From a bacterium (lineage in GTDB: Bacteria; Planctomycetota; Planctomycetia; Pirellulales; Pirellulaceae), in assembly GCA_024743355.1 (NCBI GenBank), contig JANSWS010000009.1, positions 1-50,627 of the forward strand: a stretch of 50,627 bases of DNA, given 5' to 3'. Both the position numbers and the translations under genes were made by a program. The notes under the pieces are model-generated. The model saw only the letters and a list, made by a program, of their open reading frames with translations. It searched no databases and was not told the origin of the DNA. Below, one piece after another: positions 36,651 through 45,865 of the stretch. Each line of letters begins with the position of its first letter. Position 1 is the stretch's first letter.

Positions 36651-37856
36651 CTACCAATCGACAATGGAGCCATCGTCGGGATCAAATTCGGGTAGATACT
36701 CCTCCGGTTCACCGACTTGATCCATGAGCTTGTTTTCGTCGATGGTAATGCCCAACCCCGGCCCATCGGGAATTGGCCGATATCCATTTCTGACCGGCGG
36801 CAGCGGCTCGGCAAGTAGCTCGTGCTCTCGGTCGCCGCGCTCTTGAACCATGAAATTCGGAATGCAAGCAGCTATTTGAAGACTGGCGGCCAGCGAGCAC
36901 GGTCCATTGGGATTATGCGGCGCCAGCGGTGCATAGTAAGCTTCCGCCATCCCGGCAATCAGCCTCAATTCGGTAATCCCTCCCGCGTAGTTCACATCGG
37001 GTTGGAGTATCATGGCCGCCTTCTTCTCCAAGATTTCACGGAAGCCCCATTTGGTGAAGATGCGTTCTCCTGTGGCCAGTGGAATATGCGTTTTCTTGGC
37101 CAGCTCGGCCATGACATCGACGTTAAGTGCCTGCACCACTTCCTCGTAGAACCATGGCTTGTGGGGTTCCAGAGCCTTGATCAACAAGCTGGCAGTAGTC
37201 GGTTGCACGGCCCCATGAAAATCCAGCGCTATGTCGACGCCTGGATACCTGGCCTTCAGATCGGCAAATCGTTCTACGGCTTCGTCCACGAACTTCTGGC
37301 CCTCCGTGTACTTGAATGCCTTGCGGGATGTCCATCGGCTGACCTTCATTGCCTTGACGCCTGTGCGTTCGTCCGGGGTACCATAAACAAATGCTCGATC
37401 ACGTGTCGGTCCGCCCAGCAGTTTATAGACGGGGACACCGAAGCACTTGCCGGTGATGTCCCATAACGCTTGATCAATACCCGACGAGATGGCAGTCTTG
37501 ATTGGTCCACCTCGATAGAATGCCCCGCGATGAATGGCTTGCCAATGATGAACAACCGGTCGCGGATCTTTGCCAATCAGATAGTCGCCAACCTCCAAAG
37601 CTCCGGCCGCGCAAGCCTTGGCGTCGTCTTTGAGCATCTCACCCCAGCCAGTGATGCCGGCGTCCGTCGAAATCTTGACAAACACCCATGAATTCTTGAG
37701 TACGAAGGTTTCAATCTTGGTGACTTTGATCTTGTCGTTCGGATCGATGGGCGCAGCCGATACGCTTCGCAGGGGATAGGTGTGCGGACAAATGAGTGCG
37801 GCTGCGCCGTACAGCGAGTGTCGCAATAGCGAGCGACGAGACGGTTGACTACGCAT
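36651..37856 (-). CDS. Tat-exported enolase-superfamily dehydratase, galactonate-dehydratase-like
   Basis: A protein of 401 residues with a Tat-type signal (SRRSLLRHSLYGAAAL). It follows the mandelate racemase subgroup layout. The metal ligands and catalytic residues correspond to D-galactonate dehydratase: D212-F-H214 in LDFHG, E238/E239 in FYEEV, E264 in ATGER, and H314 in LAPHNPNGP, with LWDITGK before the barrel. Sugar-acid dehydration is therefore likely; the exact substrate is not fixed by the sequence. An exported member is unusual, since E. coli DgoD is cytoplasmic. AGGAGG 9 bases before the ATG fixes the start; the open frame continues 33 codons upstream. It is convergent with the sulfatase run, which suggests a shared polysaccharide-degrading context, though this is inference. 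Confidence 0.88.
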   Translation of the reverse strand: MRSQPSRRSLLRHSLYGAAALICPHTYPLRSVSAAPIDPNDKIKVTKIETFVLKNSWVFVKISTDAGITGWGEMLKDDAKACAAGALEVGDYLIGKDPRPVVHHWQAIHRGAFYRGGPIKTAISSGIDQALWDITGKCFGVPVYKLLGGPTRDRAFVYGTPDERTGVKAMKVSRWTSRKAFKYTEGQKFVDEAVERFADLKARYPGVDIALDFHGAVQPTTASLLIKALEPHKPWFYEEVVQALNVDVMAELAKKTHIPLATGERIFTKWGFREILEKKAAMILQPDVNYAGGITELRLIAGMAEAYYAPLAPHNPNGPCSLAASLQIAACIPNFMVQERGDREHELLAEPLPPVRNGYRPIPDGPGLGITIDENKLMDQVGEPEEYLPEFDPDDGSIVDW

Positions 37857-37865
37857 GGTGTCAGT

Positions 37866-37871
37866 CCTCCT
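37866..37871 (-). promoter_or_regulatory. ribosome-binding site that fixes the dehydratase start
   Basis: AGGAGG on the minus strand sits 9 bases before the ATG at 37856 and decides against the longer open frame. Confidence 0.65.
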
Positions 37872-38028
37872 ATGGCATCCAATGGTGCAGGATCCTTGCC
37901 TTCCGCCAGCCAGCGTTGAAAGAAGGGCCCGTGAGATTGCCCCCAGTTGTACCATTACCTCCGCTGCGATTCCAACTTCACTCGCTCCCGCAGTTCCAGC
38001 ACAGGGCGGCTGACTGGCAATCCATTGC

Positions 38029-38553
38029 TTAATCCGATTCCGCCCAGCGATAAACCCAGGCCCAATCGATTCCCTCGGTTAAGAAAGTCTTGTAGTGCTC
38101 CTCGATTTTGCCAATTGCCTTTCTCATCTTTTCCGACTCCGGATCACAGTAATCGGACTCCGCAAAAAATAAGGCGTAGTCGGTGACAAATAGCAGCGAC
38201 AGGTAGGCCACGGTTCGCACCACGGGTGAAGACTGGTCATCGATGACAATGCAGGCCAATCTGCGAGCGACATTTTCATCGAGCGACGCCGTGTAGGGAG
38301 TGGCCCAAGATCCGAGAGCAATCGCGGCTACCATGGGATCCGGATCCGTCGCGAATATCTGATTACAGATGTCGGCGGCCAAGTCGGCCGGCAAGTAGCT
38401 ATCGACCAAGGAAACGGCCGCCTTCCGCACGTTGGGGTCAGCCGACTTGAGCAGTGAGAAAAGTTCTTCGCGGTTTGCGGGAAGCACGCCGCCCAAGCTC
38501 TGGCAGACGTAGAGTGGAACATATTCACCGTCGACCAGGACTGGCTCGAACAT
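38029..38553 (-). CDS. HEAT-repeat-like hypothetical protein
   Basis: A 174-residue helical protein without signal peptide or membrane segment. It has HEAT-like repeats: LFSLLKSADPNVRKAAVSLVDSYL, and later DDQSSPVVRTVAYLSLLFV. The N-terminus (FEPVLVDGEYVPLYVCQSLGGVL) is not repeat-like. It probably binds another protein, but nothing in the sequence says which. It is divergent from the two-component operon, with a 267-base spacer that probably holds both promoters. No known family name comes to mind. Confidence 0.75.
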   Translation of the reverse strand: MFEPVLVDGEYVPLYVCQSLGGVLPANREELFSLLKSADPNVRKAAVSLVDSYLPADLAADICNQIFATDPDPMVAAIALGSWATPYTASLDENVARRLACIVIDDQSSPVVRTVAYLSLLFVTDYALFFAESDYCDPESEKMRKAIGKIEEHYKTFLTEGIDWAWVYRWAESD

Positions 38554-38820
38554 GGTTGCGTTCTCCTGCGGACTGAGCTTGTGCAGGAGCGCAAAGCCTG
38601 CGAATGAAGCCTAGGTCAGAATCTCAAGTCCGGCAAAGAAAATTCCAACGCTTCAACTGACGGGCAGTCCCGGAGAGTGCCTACCCAAGCGTAGCAGCGT
38701 TTATCTCCGTAAAATGGTCCACGGAAAATCCGAACCACCGCAAGCGGCACGAACTTGCACGTTAGCCTGCAAAGAATTGCAGAACTACCCTTTTCGCTCG
38801 CGCGCATTGAAACATGGAAC

Positions 38821-40212
38821 ATGATCAAAAAAGCTGCTCTCAATTCGTTTAAACCCTGGCGATTTTGGATTGTTGCCCTGGCGGTGCTCAGCCTGATATC
38901 GTTTGGTATCACTGCCTGGCTGTTGGCGGACTTTCGGCACGAACAAGCCATTATCAAGAAGATTACGGAACACCTGCCGGCCAGCGACATACCGCAAGCT
39001 CGTCAGTTGGCGCAGGAGCTGCAACTGCAATCACGACTCTCCTTATTGTTGGTCGTCAATCTGTTCGGTTCCGCCTTCGCTCTAGCTTTGCTGGCCCGAG
39101 CATACCAAGCCGGCGAGCGCCAGTTGCGACGCATCCGCATCCAGGCTGAGGACATCTTGGCCAGCTTGGACCAAGGTGTGATCACCGCCGATCAAGATGG
39201 CGTGCTGATCAACGTCAATCCGAAAGCTCAGGACTTGTTGGGTGGCGGCCCAATTGGAACCCCATTTGCACCCCATCGTTCACTCGGCGATCTGCCGGAA
39301 TCCCACCACAAATTGGATGAGATGCGCGCCGCCTTGGTTCAGGGGACGCCGGTCGACGAGCAGCTTTACTGTGTCGAGCAACAACACCAACTGCGTTACT
39401 TGAGAGCCGGCTGCAGTGTACTGAGAGACCATGACGAACGGCCCGCGGGCGTTGTCATTCACCTCCAGGATGTCACCGAGAAAAATCTGATGCAACAAAG
39501 GCTGTTGAGAATGGAGCGCTACATGGGACTGGGCTCTCTGGCTGCGGGGCTGCAGCATGAGATCAAGAATCCCCTCAGCGCCCTCGCGCTGCATGTGCAG
39601 TTGCTGCAAGAAAGCCGAGCCAAGAATCGTTTTGATGAATCCGTCGACGAAAGTCTGGACGTACTGGCCACCGAAGTGCGCCGCATCACGCGGGTGCTGG
39701 AAAGCTTCCGGGACTTTGCGTCGATCCGTGACCTGGATTTAACACCGACCGACCTGCGTCAACTGCTCCGCCGCTTGGTCAAGTTGACCGGTGTAGAGGC
39801 CAGCGAAAAAGGCATTCAACTGTCGGTTCACGCCAGCGATACGGAAGAATTTATCGCCGAAGTGGATGCAACCAGAATGGAACAAGTGATTCTAAACCTC
39901 ATTCTGAACGCTTTCGCGGCCATGCCCTGCGGAGGTGAAATGAGCCTCGATCTGGCTCGCGATGAAGGCTCCATCACCTTGAGCGTCAGCGACAGCGGTT
40001 CGGGAATTCCGGACGCGTTTCAAGACAAGGTATTCGACCTGTACTTCACCACCAAAGCCACCGGCACCGGAATGGGACTGGCCATTTGCGACAAAATTAT
40101 TCGTCAGCATGAGGGGACGATCGACTTTGTTACCAGCCCCAACGGTACGACATTTACGATTCACCTGCCCGTCACAACGCGGGACGATGCCAAAGCAAAG
40201 GATTCTGAATGA
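38821..40212 (+). CDS. membrane sensor histidine kinase with PAS domain
   Basis: A protein of 463 residues. Two transmembrane helices at about 14-36 and 72-92 flank a short 35-residue external loop. A PAS-type domain spans about 107-220, followed by a HisKA dimerisation helix with the phospho-accepting H246 in GLQHEIKNPLSA. The ATP-binding domain has the N-box (MEQVILNLILNAFAAM), the G1 motif (SDSGSGIPD) and the G2 motif (GTGMGLAICDKI). The layout is NtrB-like. The stop overlaps the start of the response regulator by four bases (ATGA), so translation is coupled. The start used is an in-frame ATG; a TTG at 38755 is the alternative and has no good ribosome-binding site. The short loop makes a ligand in the membrane or an intracellular PAS signal more likely than a large external sensor. 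Confidence 0.9.
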   Translation: MIKKAALNSFKPWRFWIVALAVLSLISFGITAWLLADFRHEQAIIKKITEHLPASDIPQARQLAQELQLQSRLSLLLVVNLFGSAFALALLARAYQAGERQLRRIRIQAEDILASLDQGVITADQDGVLINVNPKAQDLLGGGPIGTPFAPHRSLGDLPESHHKLDEMRAALVQGTPVDEQLYCVEQQHQLRYLRAGCSVLRDHDERPAGVVIHLQDVTEKNLMQQRLLRMERYMGLGSLAAGLQHEIKNPLSALALHVQLLQESRAKNRFDESVDESLDVLATEVRRITRVLESFRDFASIRDLDLTPTDLRQLLRRLVKLTGVEASEKGIQLSVHASDTEEFIAEVDATRMEQVILNLILNAFAAMPCGGEMSLDLARDEGSITLSVSDSGSGIPDAFQDKVFDLYFTTKATGTGMGLAICDKIIRQHEGTIDFVTSPNGTTFTIHLPVTTRDDAKAKDSE

Positions 40213-41576
40213 ATGACTCAGCGTTCGCCATCTTAATCGTAGACGACGAACCCAATATCCGCTCCGGCCTGCAGCGCGGATTAACTGACGAGGCAGAGCT
40301 CATCGATACCGCACAGGACGCGGAAGAAGCACTGTCCAAAATCCGGCAACGCGCTTATCCGCTCATCATCGCGGATGTGCGGCTGCCCAGTGCGATGAGC
40401 GGACTGGAGTTGGTGGAGCAAGTGTTGCGCATTCGGCCGCAAACCACCGCCATAGTGATCACCGCGCACGGTACGGTGGAAACCGCGGTCGAGGCCATGC
40501 GATTGGGGGCTTTCGACTTTATCACCAAGCCCGTCGATCTGGACCTGATTCGGCAACAGGTGCGGAAGGCGCGCAAGCACCACGAATTGCTGCGCGAGAA
40601 CCGGCAACTGCGGGACCAACTGGCCAACGCCGGTGAAGTAACCGGTATCATCGGAAATTGCAGTTCGATGCAAAACTTGTTGCGGCAAATCCGCCAAGTC
40701 GCCGCTACCGACGCGACCGTCATGATTCAAGGTGAAAGCGGGACGGGCAAAGAGTTGGTCGCCCGGGCTTTGCATGATTTGAGTCACCGTTCGGAAGCGC
40801 CCTTCGTGGCTGTCAATCTAGGTGCTCTTCCAGAAACACTGCTCGAAAGTGAATTATTCGGGCATGAAAAAGGCGCCTTCACAGGCGCTTCCAGACAGAA
40901 GCCCGGCTGCTTTGAACAAGCTCACGGAGGTTCACTCTTTCTGGATGAAATCACCGAAATCCCCGCCAAGTGCCAAGTCGACTTGCTGCGGGTCCTCGAG
41001 ACAGGCAAGTATTGCCGCATCGGTGGTGAGACGCTGCTGCAAAGTGATGTGCGTTTGATATCCGCAACGAACAAGAATGCACAGTCGGAGATCGACGAGC
41101 ACCATTTTCGAGAAGACCTGTATTATCGACTCAACATCGTCCCCATTGAGATTCCGCCGTTGCGACATCGGCGCGAAGACATCCCGCTGCTGATCGAACA
41201 TTTTATGGAACACTTTTGCAAACGACACGGACGCGAAAACAAACTGGTTTCGACGGAGGCAATGCAAGCTCTGTGCTCCGCCCGATGGCCCGGTAACGTG
41301 CGACAGCTACGCAACGTGGTTGAGCGGCTGGTGGTAACCGTCAACAGTGATACCGTCCATCTTGATGACATCCCCGCCGAACTCAGTGGAAATGCAAAAT
41401 CGCCGGGTAAGAGCCCGCTTCCGAAAACCCTGGTGGAAGCCGTGGAAGAAGCGGAAAGAGATTGCATTGCCCAAGCCCTTTCCGCATGCGAATACCACCG
41501 CGAAAGGACCGCCAAGGCCTTGGGCATCAGCGTGCGAACACTTCACTACAAGATGAACCGCTACGAACTTCACTAG
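40209..41576 (+). CDS. sigma-54-dependent response regulator, NtrC family
   Basis: A protein of 455 residues with three domains. The receiver (about 6-120) has VDDEP and phospho-acceptor D56 in IIADVRLP, with K108 in ITKPVD. The AAA+ domain (about 146-375) has Walker A GESGTGKE at 175-182, the sigma-54 contact motif GAFTGA at 222-227 and Walker B SLFLDE at 242-247. The C-terminal Fis-type helix-turn-helix ends [18 protein letters not shown]. All motifs are intact, so it should activate sigma-54 promoters. The target genes are unknown, and no clear -24/-12 element was found in the immediate neighbourhood. It shares an operon with the histidine kinase. Confidence 0.95.
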   Translation: MNDSAFAILIVDDEPNIRSGLQRGLTDEAELIDTAQDAEEALSKIRQRAYPLIIADVRLPSAMSGLELVEQVLRIRPQTTAIVITAHGTVETAVEAMRLGAFDFITKPVDLDLIRQQVRKARKHHELLRENRQLRDQLANAGEVTGIIGNCSSMQNLLRQIRQVAATDATVMIQGESGTGKELVARALHDLSHRSEAPFVAVNLGALPETLLESELFGHEKGAFTGASRQKPGCFEQAHGGSLFLDEITEIPAKCQVDLLRVLETGKYCRIGGETLLQSDVRLISATNKNAQSEIDEHHFREDLYYRLNIVPIEIPPLRHRREDIPLLIEHFMEHFCKRHGRENKLVSTEAMQALCSARWPGNVRQLRNVVERLVVTVNSDTVHLDDIPAELSGNAKSPGKSPLPKTLVEAVEEAERDCIAQALSACEYHRERTAKALGISVRTLHYKMNRYELH

Positions 41577-41712
41577 TGCCACCTGTGCTGAAATCGATCC
41601 GAAAGCCAAATACTCCTGCCAACCCCAAGCTGGCGTCACTTGGACGTACAATGTTGTTCGACAGCCGGGCAGGGAATTGCGACTCCGCCCGATGGCAGTT
41701 TGTGCGTCAGTC

Positions 41713-41805
41713 CACGAACACCCGACATATCGTTACGGTGGCAGAGACTTTCGCTTAACCGATGTGCATGGCCATGTGATTCGGGAAATTATCGCGGCCG
41801 GATGA
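41713..41805 (+). pseudogene. C-terminal remnant of a DUF1501 gene
   Basis: In this frame, 30 codons and a TGA read [20 protein letters not shown] and then IREIIAAG. This matches the C-terminal signature of DUF1501 proteins; the intact one at 48404-49804 ends in a clearly homologous segment ([15 protein letters not shown]). Upstream of about 41713 the homology stops and no start or body of the gene is present. At the DNA level the remnant differs strongly from the local intact gene, so it is not a recent partial duplication. A deletion or rearrangement removed the rest. The palindromic repeat begins 15 bases after the stop. Confidence 0.72.
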
Positions 41806-41820
41806 ATCATCAAAGTTGCC

Positions 41821-41976
41821 GTGACTAGCTGGACAGCGCCACATTCGATTAGCCGTATGGGCGTTAGCCCCGGTTTTCGAAGGGCTTAGACACCACTTCG
41901 CCAGAAATCGCGTTATCACGGCTAAGCAATGAACATCCAGGCGCTTTATCGAAAGTGGCGCTGTCGAACTAGTGAC
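41821..41976. repeat. nested inverted-repeat element, REP- or MITE-like
   Basis: The arms are 41821-41849 and 41948-41976, about 29 bases each. The core GACAGCGCCAC (41832-41842) is matched by GTGGCGCTGTC in the other arm, and ATCGAA-type sequence flanks it. An inner pair, TTAGCCGT at 41849-41856 and ACGGCTAA at 41918-41925, lies inside the first. The centre carries GGGCGTTAGCCCCGG, a motif that looks like planctomycete REP repeats. No coding capacity is present. Confidence 0.7.
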
Positions 41977-42007
41977 TATGGAAATTGGCTTTTGAGGACT
42001 TGGATTG

Positions 42008-43153
42008 ATGAAAATCCGTCAAATCAACTTGCTTCCTTTACGCGGGGCAACTCCCGATGGTGGCTGGGACGAGAAATTTCTGGACACGGAAAACAACCTG
42101 CATACGCTGGTTGAAGTGGTTACCGATGAAGGTGTCTGTGGATTGGGGAGCGTGTTTACCTCGGAGAAACTGATTCAAGGCGCCTACGACGTACTGCGTC
42201 CGTTTCTGTTAGGCGCATCGGCCCTAGACCCCGCCGCAACTTCCGAGAGCTTGCATCAACAATCGTTCTGGCAGGGCAGGGGAGGGGCTATCACGCATGC
42301 CATTTCCGGCATTGATATTGCGCTGTGGGATATCTTGGGTAAGGTCAGTGGGCAACCCATCAGTCGTTTGTTGGGCGGTCGCCACCGTGAGAAGATCAAA
42401 CCCTACGGATCGCTGCTCATGGATGCGCCCGAGAAGATGTGCCCGGCCCTGGAGCAAGGCATGCAGCGTGGCTTTCGGGCTTTCAAGATTGGTTGGGGAC
42501 CTTTTGGCCGTTGCGATCGGAAGACAGATGAAGCGATTGTCAAAGCCGCCAGGAAAACATTGGGACCCGATGTGGAATTGATGGTGGACGCCGGTGGATC
42601 GGACGCTTTCTGGCCGCATGGCTATAAATGGGCATGGAACACTGCCAAAATGCTGGCTGACTACGATGTTACCTGGTTCGAAGAGCCGCTAAGGCCGGAT
42701 GATCTTCACGGCTACATTCGCCTGACCGAAAACGCTCCTTTGCCGATTACGGGCTGTGAGGTTTTCACGCGCCGGCAAGCTTTTATCCCTTGGCTCGAGC
42801 AGCGGGCCGTCGACTATGTGCAGCCCGACGTGACCAAGGTGGGTGGAATCACCGAAGAACATCGCATTGCCCAATATGCCGATGATCATTCCATTCTCTT
42901 CGTGCCACATGGTTGGAACACGGCGGTGGGACTGGCGGCAGATTTACAACTGGTGGCTGCGGCGGGCAATGCGCGTTGGGTCGAGTACATTACTCCCGCC
43001 CCCTACCTCGAAGAACTCGTATTGGATCCGATACGCTTGGACGAACAGGGCATGATCGCGATACCCAGCGGTCCAGGCCTTGGCATGCAGTGGAATCCAG
43101 AGGGAATTGCGAAATTCACGGGCGGCAAGCAGCTGACTCCGTCGGTAATCTGA
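42008..43153 (+). CDS. enolase-superfamily (mandelate racemase-type) enzyme
   Basis: A 381-residue cytoplasmic protein. The cap domain contains the 'TDEG' segment; ISGIDIALWDILGKVSGQP and LLGG precede the barrel. The metal ligands are D194 (MVDAGG), E225/E226 (WFEEP) and E251 (GCEVF). D274 (VQPDVTKVGG) and H301 (VPHGW) form the usual Asp-His dyad. At the position of the K-x-K motif it reads K160-I-G, so only one lysine is present. Sugar-acid dehydration or racemisation is the likely chemistry. The ATG at 42008 is used, with a TTG directly before it as the alternative. The transporter gene follows after 32 bases, so substrate uptake and conversion are probably linked. Confidence 0.88.
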   Translation: MKIRQINLLPLRGATPDGGWDEKFLDTENNLHTLVEVVTDEGVCGLGSVFTSEKLIQGAYDVLRPFLLGASALDPAATSESLHQQSFWQGRGGAITHAISGIDIALWDILGKVSGQPISRLLGGRHREKIKPYGSLLMDAPEKMCPALEQGMQRGFRAFKIGWGPFGRCDRKTDEAIVKAARKTLGPDVELMVDAGGSDAFWPHGYKWAWNTAKMLADYDVTWFEEPLRPDDLHGYIRLTENAPLPITGCEVFTRRQAFIPWLEQRAVDYVQPDVTKVGGITEEHRIAQYADDHSILFVPHGWNTAVGLAADLQLVAAAGNARWVEYITPAPYLEELVLDPIRLDEQGMIAIPSGPGLGMQWNPEGIAKFTGGKQLTPSVI

Positions 43154-43185
43154 AGCGATGACAAACTGACATCCGGGGAGAGCAC

Positions 43186-44832
43186 GTGACCGGTATCGAC
43201 TGGCTGATCGTACTGCTGCTGAACGGAAGCGTGATGATCTTTGGCCTGTTTTTGGCCCGAGGCAAACATACCAGCCAGGATTGGTTCCTGGGGCATCGCT
43301 CCTTGGCTTGGTGGGCGATAGGGCTGTCGATGTTTGCCACCAATGTTGACAACGCCGATTTGGTCTCGCTGACCGGGACGACCTATCGTGAAGGTCTGCA
43401 TATCATCATGGTGCATACCTTGGGTAGCTTGCTGGGCGCTTGCTTTGCCGCCTTCTATCTGGTCCCCGCCATGGCTCGCGCGGGTCAATTTACCAATGCG
43501 GAATATCTCGAAAATCGCTTCGGACCCACGCTCAGAATTCTCAGCGCTCTGATTCAAATCCAATACCGCAGCAGCATGTTGGGATTGATGATCTGGTCTT
43601 TGTTTCTATTGCTGACCGGCTTGCTGGGATTGGCCGATTCGACCGCTTGGATGTTGATCATCGCCATCGTTGCCTTGGCGGGACTCTATACATCGCTCGG
43701 TGGACTCAAGTCCGTGGTCATGACCGATGCGCTGCAAGGTCTCATTCTGTTCGCGGCCGTCGTGACGGTGTTCTCCGCCGTTTGGCAGGCAACGGGCGGC
43801 TGGTCACAAATGCTATCACGACTGGATGGAATTTCCTTGGCGGAAGGCCGCACTGCCGCCAGCCTGGCCCGAATGCGGGAATACCATGGAGATCAAGGCC
43901 AGACCTCGGCCTGGGTTGTGGCCCTGGGCTGGATCATCATCGGACTAGGCTATTGGAGTGTGAATCACACACAAACGATGAGGCTCTCCGGCGCGAGATC
44001 ACTATGGGATATGAAGATGGCGGCAATTTTCGGAGTCGCGGTCAGCATGCCCATCATGGTCGGCTGTGCGTCCATTGGACTGTTCGCCAAAGCCCTGTAT
44101 CCGGACTTTGAAACTCCGGACAACCTGTACCCTTACTTGGCGGATCAGTACCTCGGTGCCGGTTTGAAAGGACTGGTGGTAGCCGGAATTGTGGCGGCCG
44201 CCGTCAGCACCTTCGACTCCATGAGCTCCTCGCTGTCCGCCTTGTTCACGCGAGACATCTATGCTCGCTTCCTGAATTCTCAGCGGGACGACGCACACTA
44301 CGTTCGCATCAGCCAACTAGCGACCGCGGCTATCTTGATTTCTGGTTTCGCTTACATCCCATTCATTCGCACTAAGGAAACGATGCTGCAAGCGTTTCTG
44401 ACGCTAATTCCCGTGTTTGTGACACCCCTGTGTGGACTGTATCTGGTGGGTGTCTTTACGTCAGCCCATCGCAAGTCGGGAGTGATCGGAATTCTTGCGG
44501 GAGCAAGCTACGGGATGATTGCTTTGCTAGATCGCGAAATCGTCGATATCGTGTGGCTTCCCGCCTGGTTTACCGGCCGCTGGGTAGCACTCCTCTGGTC
44601 TTTTGCATTTACGATCCTAGCTGCCTTCGTGACGACAGCCGTGCTAGGCAAATACGATCGTGACCTGCCTGCCGATTCAACCTCGGGCTGGCTGCGAGAA
44701 AGCAGTGAGTCTTTACCGGCTTTGCCATTGCATCCTTTTGATCGCCCACCCGCTTGGTGGCTCCGACCGGAAACGCTGGCAGGGCTGCTGATTGTCGTTA
44801 CCTTGTACATCCTTTGGACCTTTTTCTGGTAA
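43186..44832 (+). CDS. sodium/solute symporter (SSS family)
   Basis: A 548-residue integral membrane protein with about 13-14 hydrophobic segments. Family motifs are visible: LARGKHTSQDWFLGHRSLAWWAIGLSMFATNVDN near the N-terminus, GLYTSLGGLKSVVMTDALQG (the sodium-symporter signature region) and VAAAVSTFDSMSSSLSALFTRDIY further on. These proteins import sugars, sugar acids or amino acids with sodium. Placement between an enolase-superfamily enzyme and a creatininase-family hydrolase suggests it imports their substrate. GTG start with GGGGAG at 43175-43180. The next gene starts 5 bases after the stop. Confidence 0.92.
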   Translation: MTGIDWLIVLLLNGSVMIFGLFLARGKHTSQDWFLGHRSLAWWAIGLSMFATNVDNADLVSLTGTTYREGLHIIMVHTLGSLLGACFAAFYLVPAMARAGQFTNAEYLENRFGPTLRILSALIQIQYRSSMLGLMIWSLFLLLTGLLGLADSTAWMLIIAIVALAGLYTSLGGLKSVVMTDALQGLILFAAVVTVFSAVWQATGGWSQMLSRLDGISLAEGRTAASLARMREYHGDQGQTSAWVVALGWIIIGLGYWSVNHTQTMRLSGARSLWDMKMAAIFGVAVSMPIMVGCASIGLFAKALYPDFETPDNLYPYLADQYLGAGLKGLVVAGIVAAAVSTFDSMSSSLSALFTRDIYARFLNSQRDDAHYVRISQLATAAILISGFAYIPFIRTKETMLQAFLTLIPVFVTPLCGLYLVGVFTSAHRKSGVIGILAGASYGMIALLDREIVDIVWLPAWFTGRWVALLWSFAFTILAAFVTTAVLGKYDRDLPADSTSGWLRESSESLPALPLHPFDRPPAWWLRPETLAGLLIVVTLYILWTFFW

Positions 44833-44837
44833 GCACC

Positions 44838-45707
44838 ATGCCCTCACGCGCCGAAACCGAATACCGCTACGAAAAATTGACTTGGCCCGAGATTAACGAC
44901 GCGATCGAACTGGGTAAGGTTTGCATCGTTCCCTGTGGGGCCGTGGAACAGCATGGTCCTCACTTGCCCTTGGATGTCGACCTGGTCTGTCCGGTTGGTA
45001 TCGCACGCGGCGCAGGCCAACAAATCCCGGACAAGCTGCTGGTCTTGCCTGTTGTCGCCTACGGATACACGGGTCATGTGATGGACTTTCCCGGCACGAT
45101 CAACAGCGACTATCAAAACTTTATGAATCATGTGCTGGATATCACAAAATCGCTGGCCTACCACGGCTTTAAGAAAATCATCCTGCTCAATGGCCACGGT
45201 TCCAACATGCCTAATTTGAACCTGGTAGCCCGCCGCGCGAACCTGGAAACCGATGCTGAGTGCATCTTGGCGGCGTGGTGGGATCTGCTGACCGTCGACA
45301 AGGATTTTCTGCCGAATTGGCGGGAAAGCAAGTTCCCGGGAGGATGCGCACACGCTTGCGAGTTAGAAACCTCACTCTATCTGTACTTGGACGAAGACAA
45401 CGTTCGCAAAGATCAGATCAAAAGTGGCAGCATCTCATTCAATGAGGAAAACAGTCCATTCCATTTCGTCGATCTGATGTGCCAAGGCCCGGCCACCATC
45501 GTATCCTGGACCAGCAGCTATTCGGAAACCGGAGTCTTAGGCGAGGCTGAATTGGCCAGCGTGGAAAAAGGCAAGGCCGCTTACGATGAGGCGGTGAAGC
45601 AACTGGTGCGATTGGTAACCTGGTTCCAGCAGCGCCCCAAGGACCAACGACGCAGCCACCACCGGCAACCACCGACCATGCCTATGCCGTGGAATCAGCA
45701 AGCGTGA
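44838..45707 (+). CDS. creatininase family hydrolase
   Basis: A 289-residue cytoplasmic protein. The metal-binding motifs of the creatininase family are present: E37-Q-H39 and D46-x-D48 in GAVEQHGPHLPLDVD, H120 in NGHGSN, and HACELETS with E175. The family includes creatinine amidohydrolase and enzymes acting on formamidopyrimidines or lactam-like rings, so it probably opens an amide or lactone ring. It starts 5 bases after the symporter, with an ATG at 44838; the frame is open further into the symporter gene. The last ~20 residues are basic and proline-rich and look like a disordered tail. It is the third gene of the operon and probably acts on the same compound as the other two. Confidence 0.88.
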   Translation: MPSRAETEYRYEKLTWPEINDAIELGKVCIVPCGAVEQHGPHLPLDVDLVCPVGIARGAGQQIPDKLLVLPVVAYGYTGHVMDFPGTINSDYQNFMNHVLDITKSLAYHGFKKIILLNGHGSNMPNLNLVARRANLETDAECILAAWWDLLTVDKDFLPNWRESKFPGGCAHACELETSLYLYLDEDNVRKDQIKSGSISFNEENSPFHFVDLMCQGPATIVSWTSSYSETGVLGEAELASVEKGKAAYDEAVKQLVRLVTWFQQRPKDQRRSHHRQPPTMPMPWNQQA

Positions 45708-45865
45708 GCGCCCATATCGAGAGAACTGCTTCGAGGGAATTTCCAGGAAGATTGCGTCGCGAGCAATCGCTTAGAAAGCATTACTCCCAGGCCATTTCGG
45801 CAACGCTAGACCAACACTTGCGGCGATGGTGCAATCTTTAGGTGGCTGGAATGATTCACCACCAT

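Noticed and set aside
36822-37466. 214-codon plus-strand open frame
   Set aside because: Antisense to the dehydratase gene, no family pattern.
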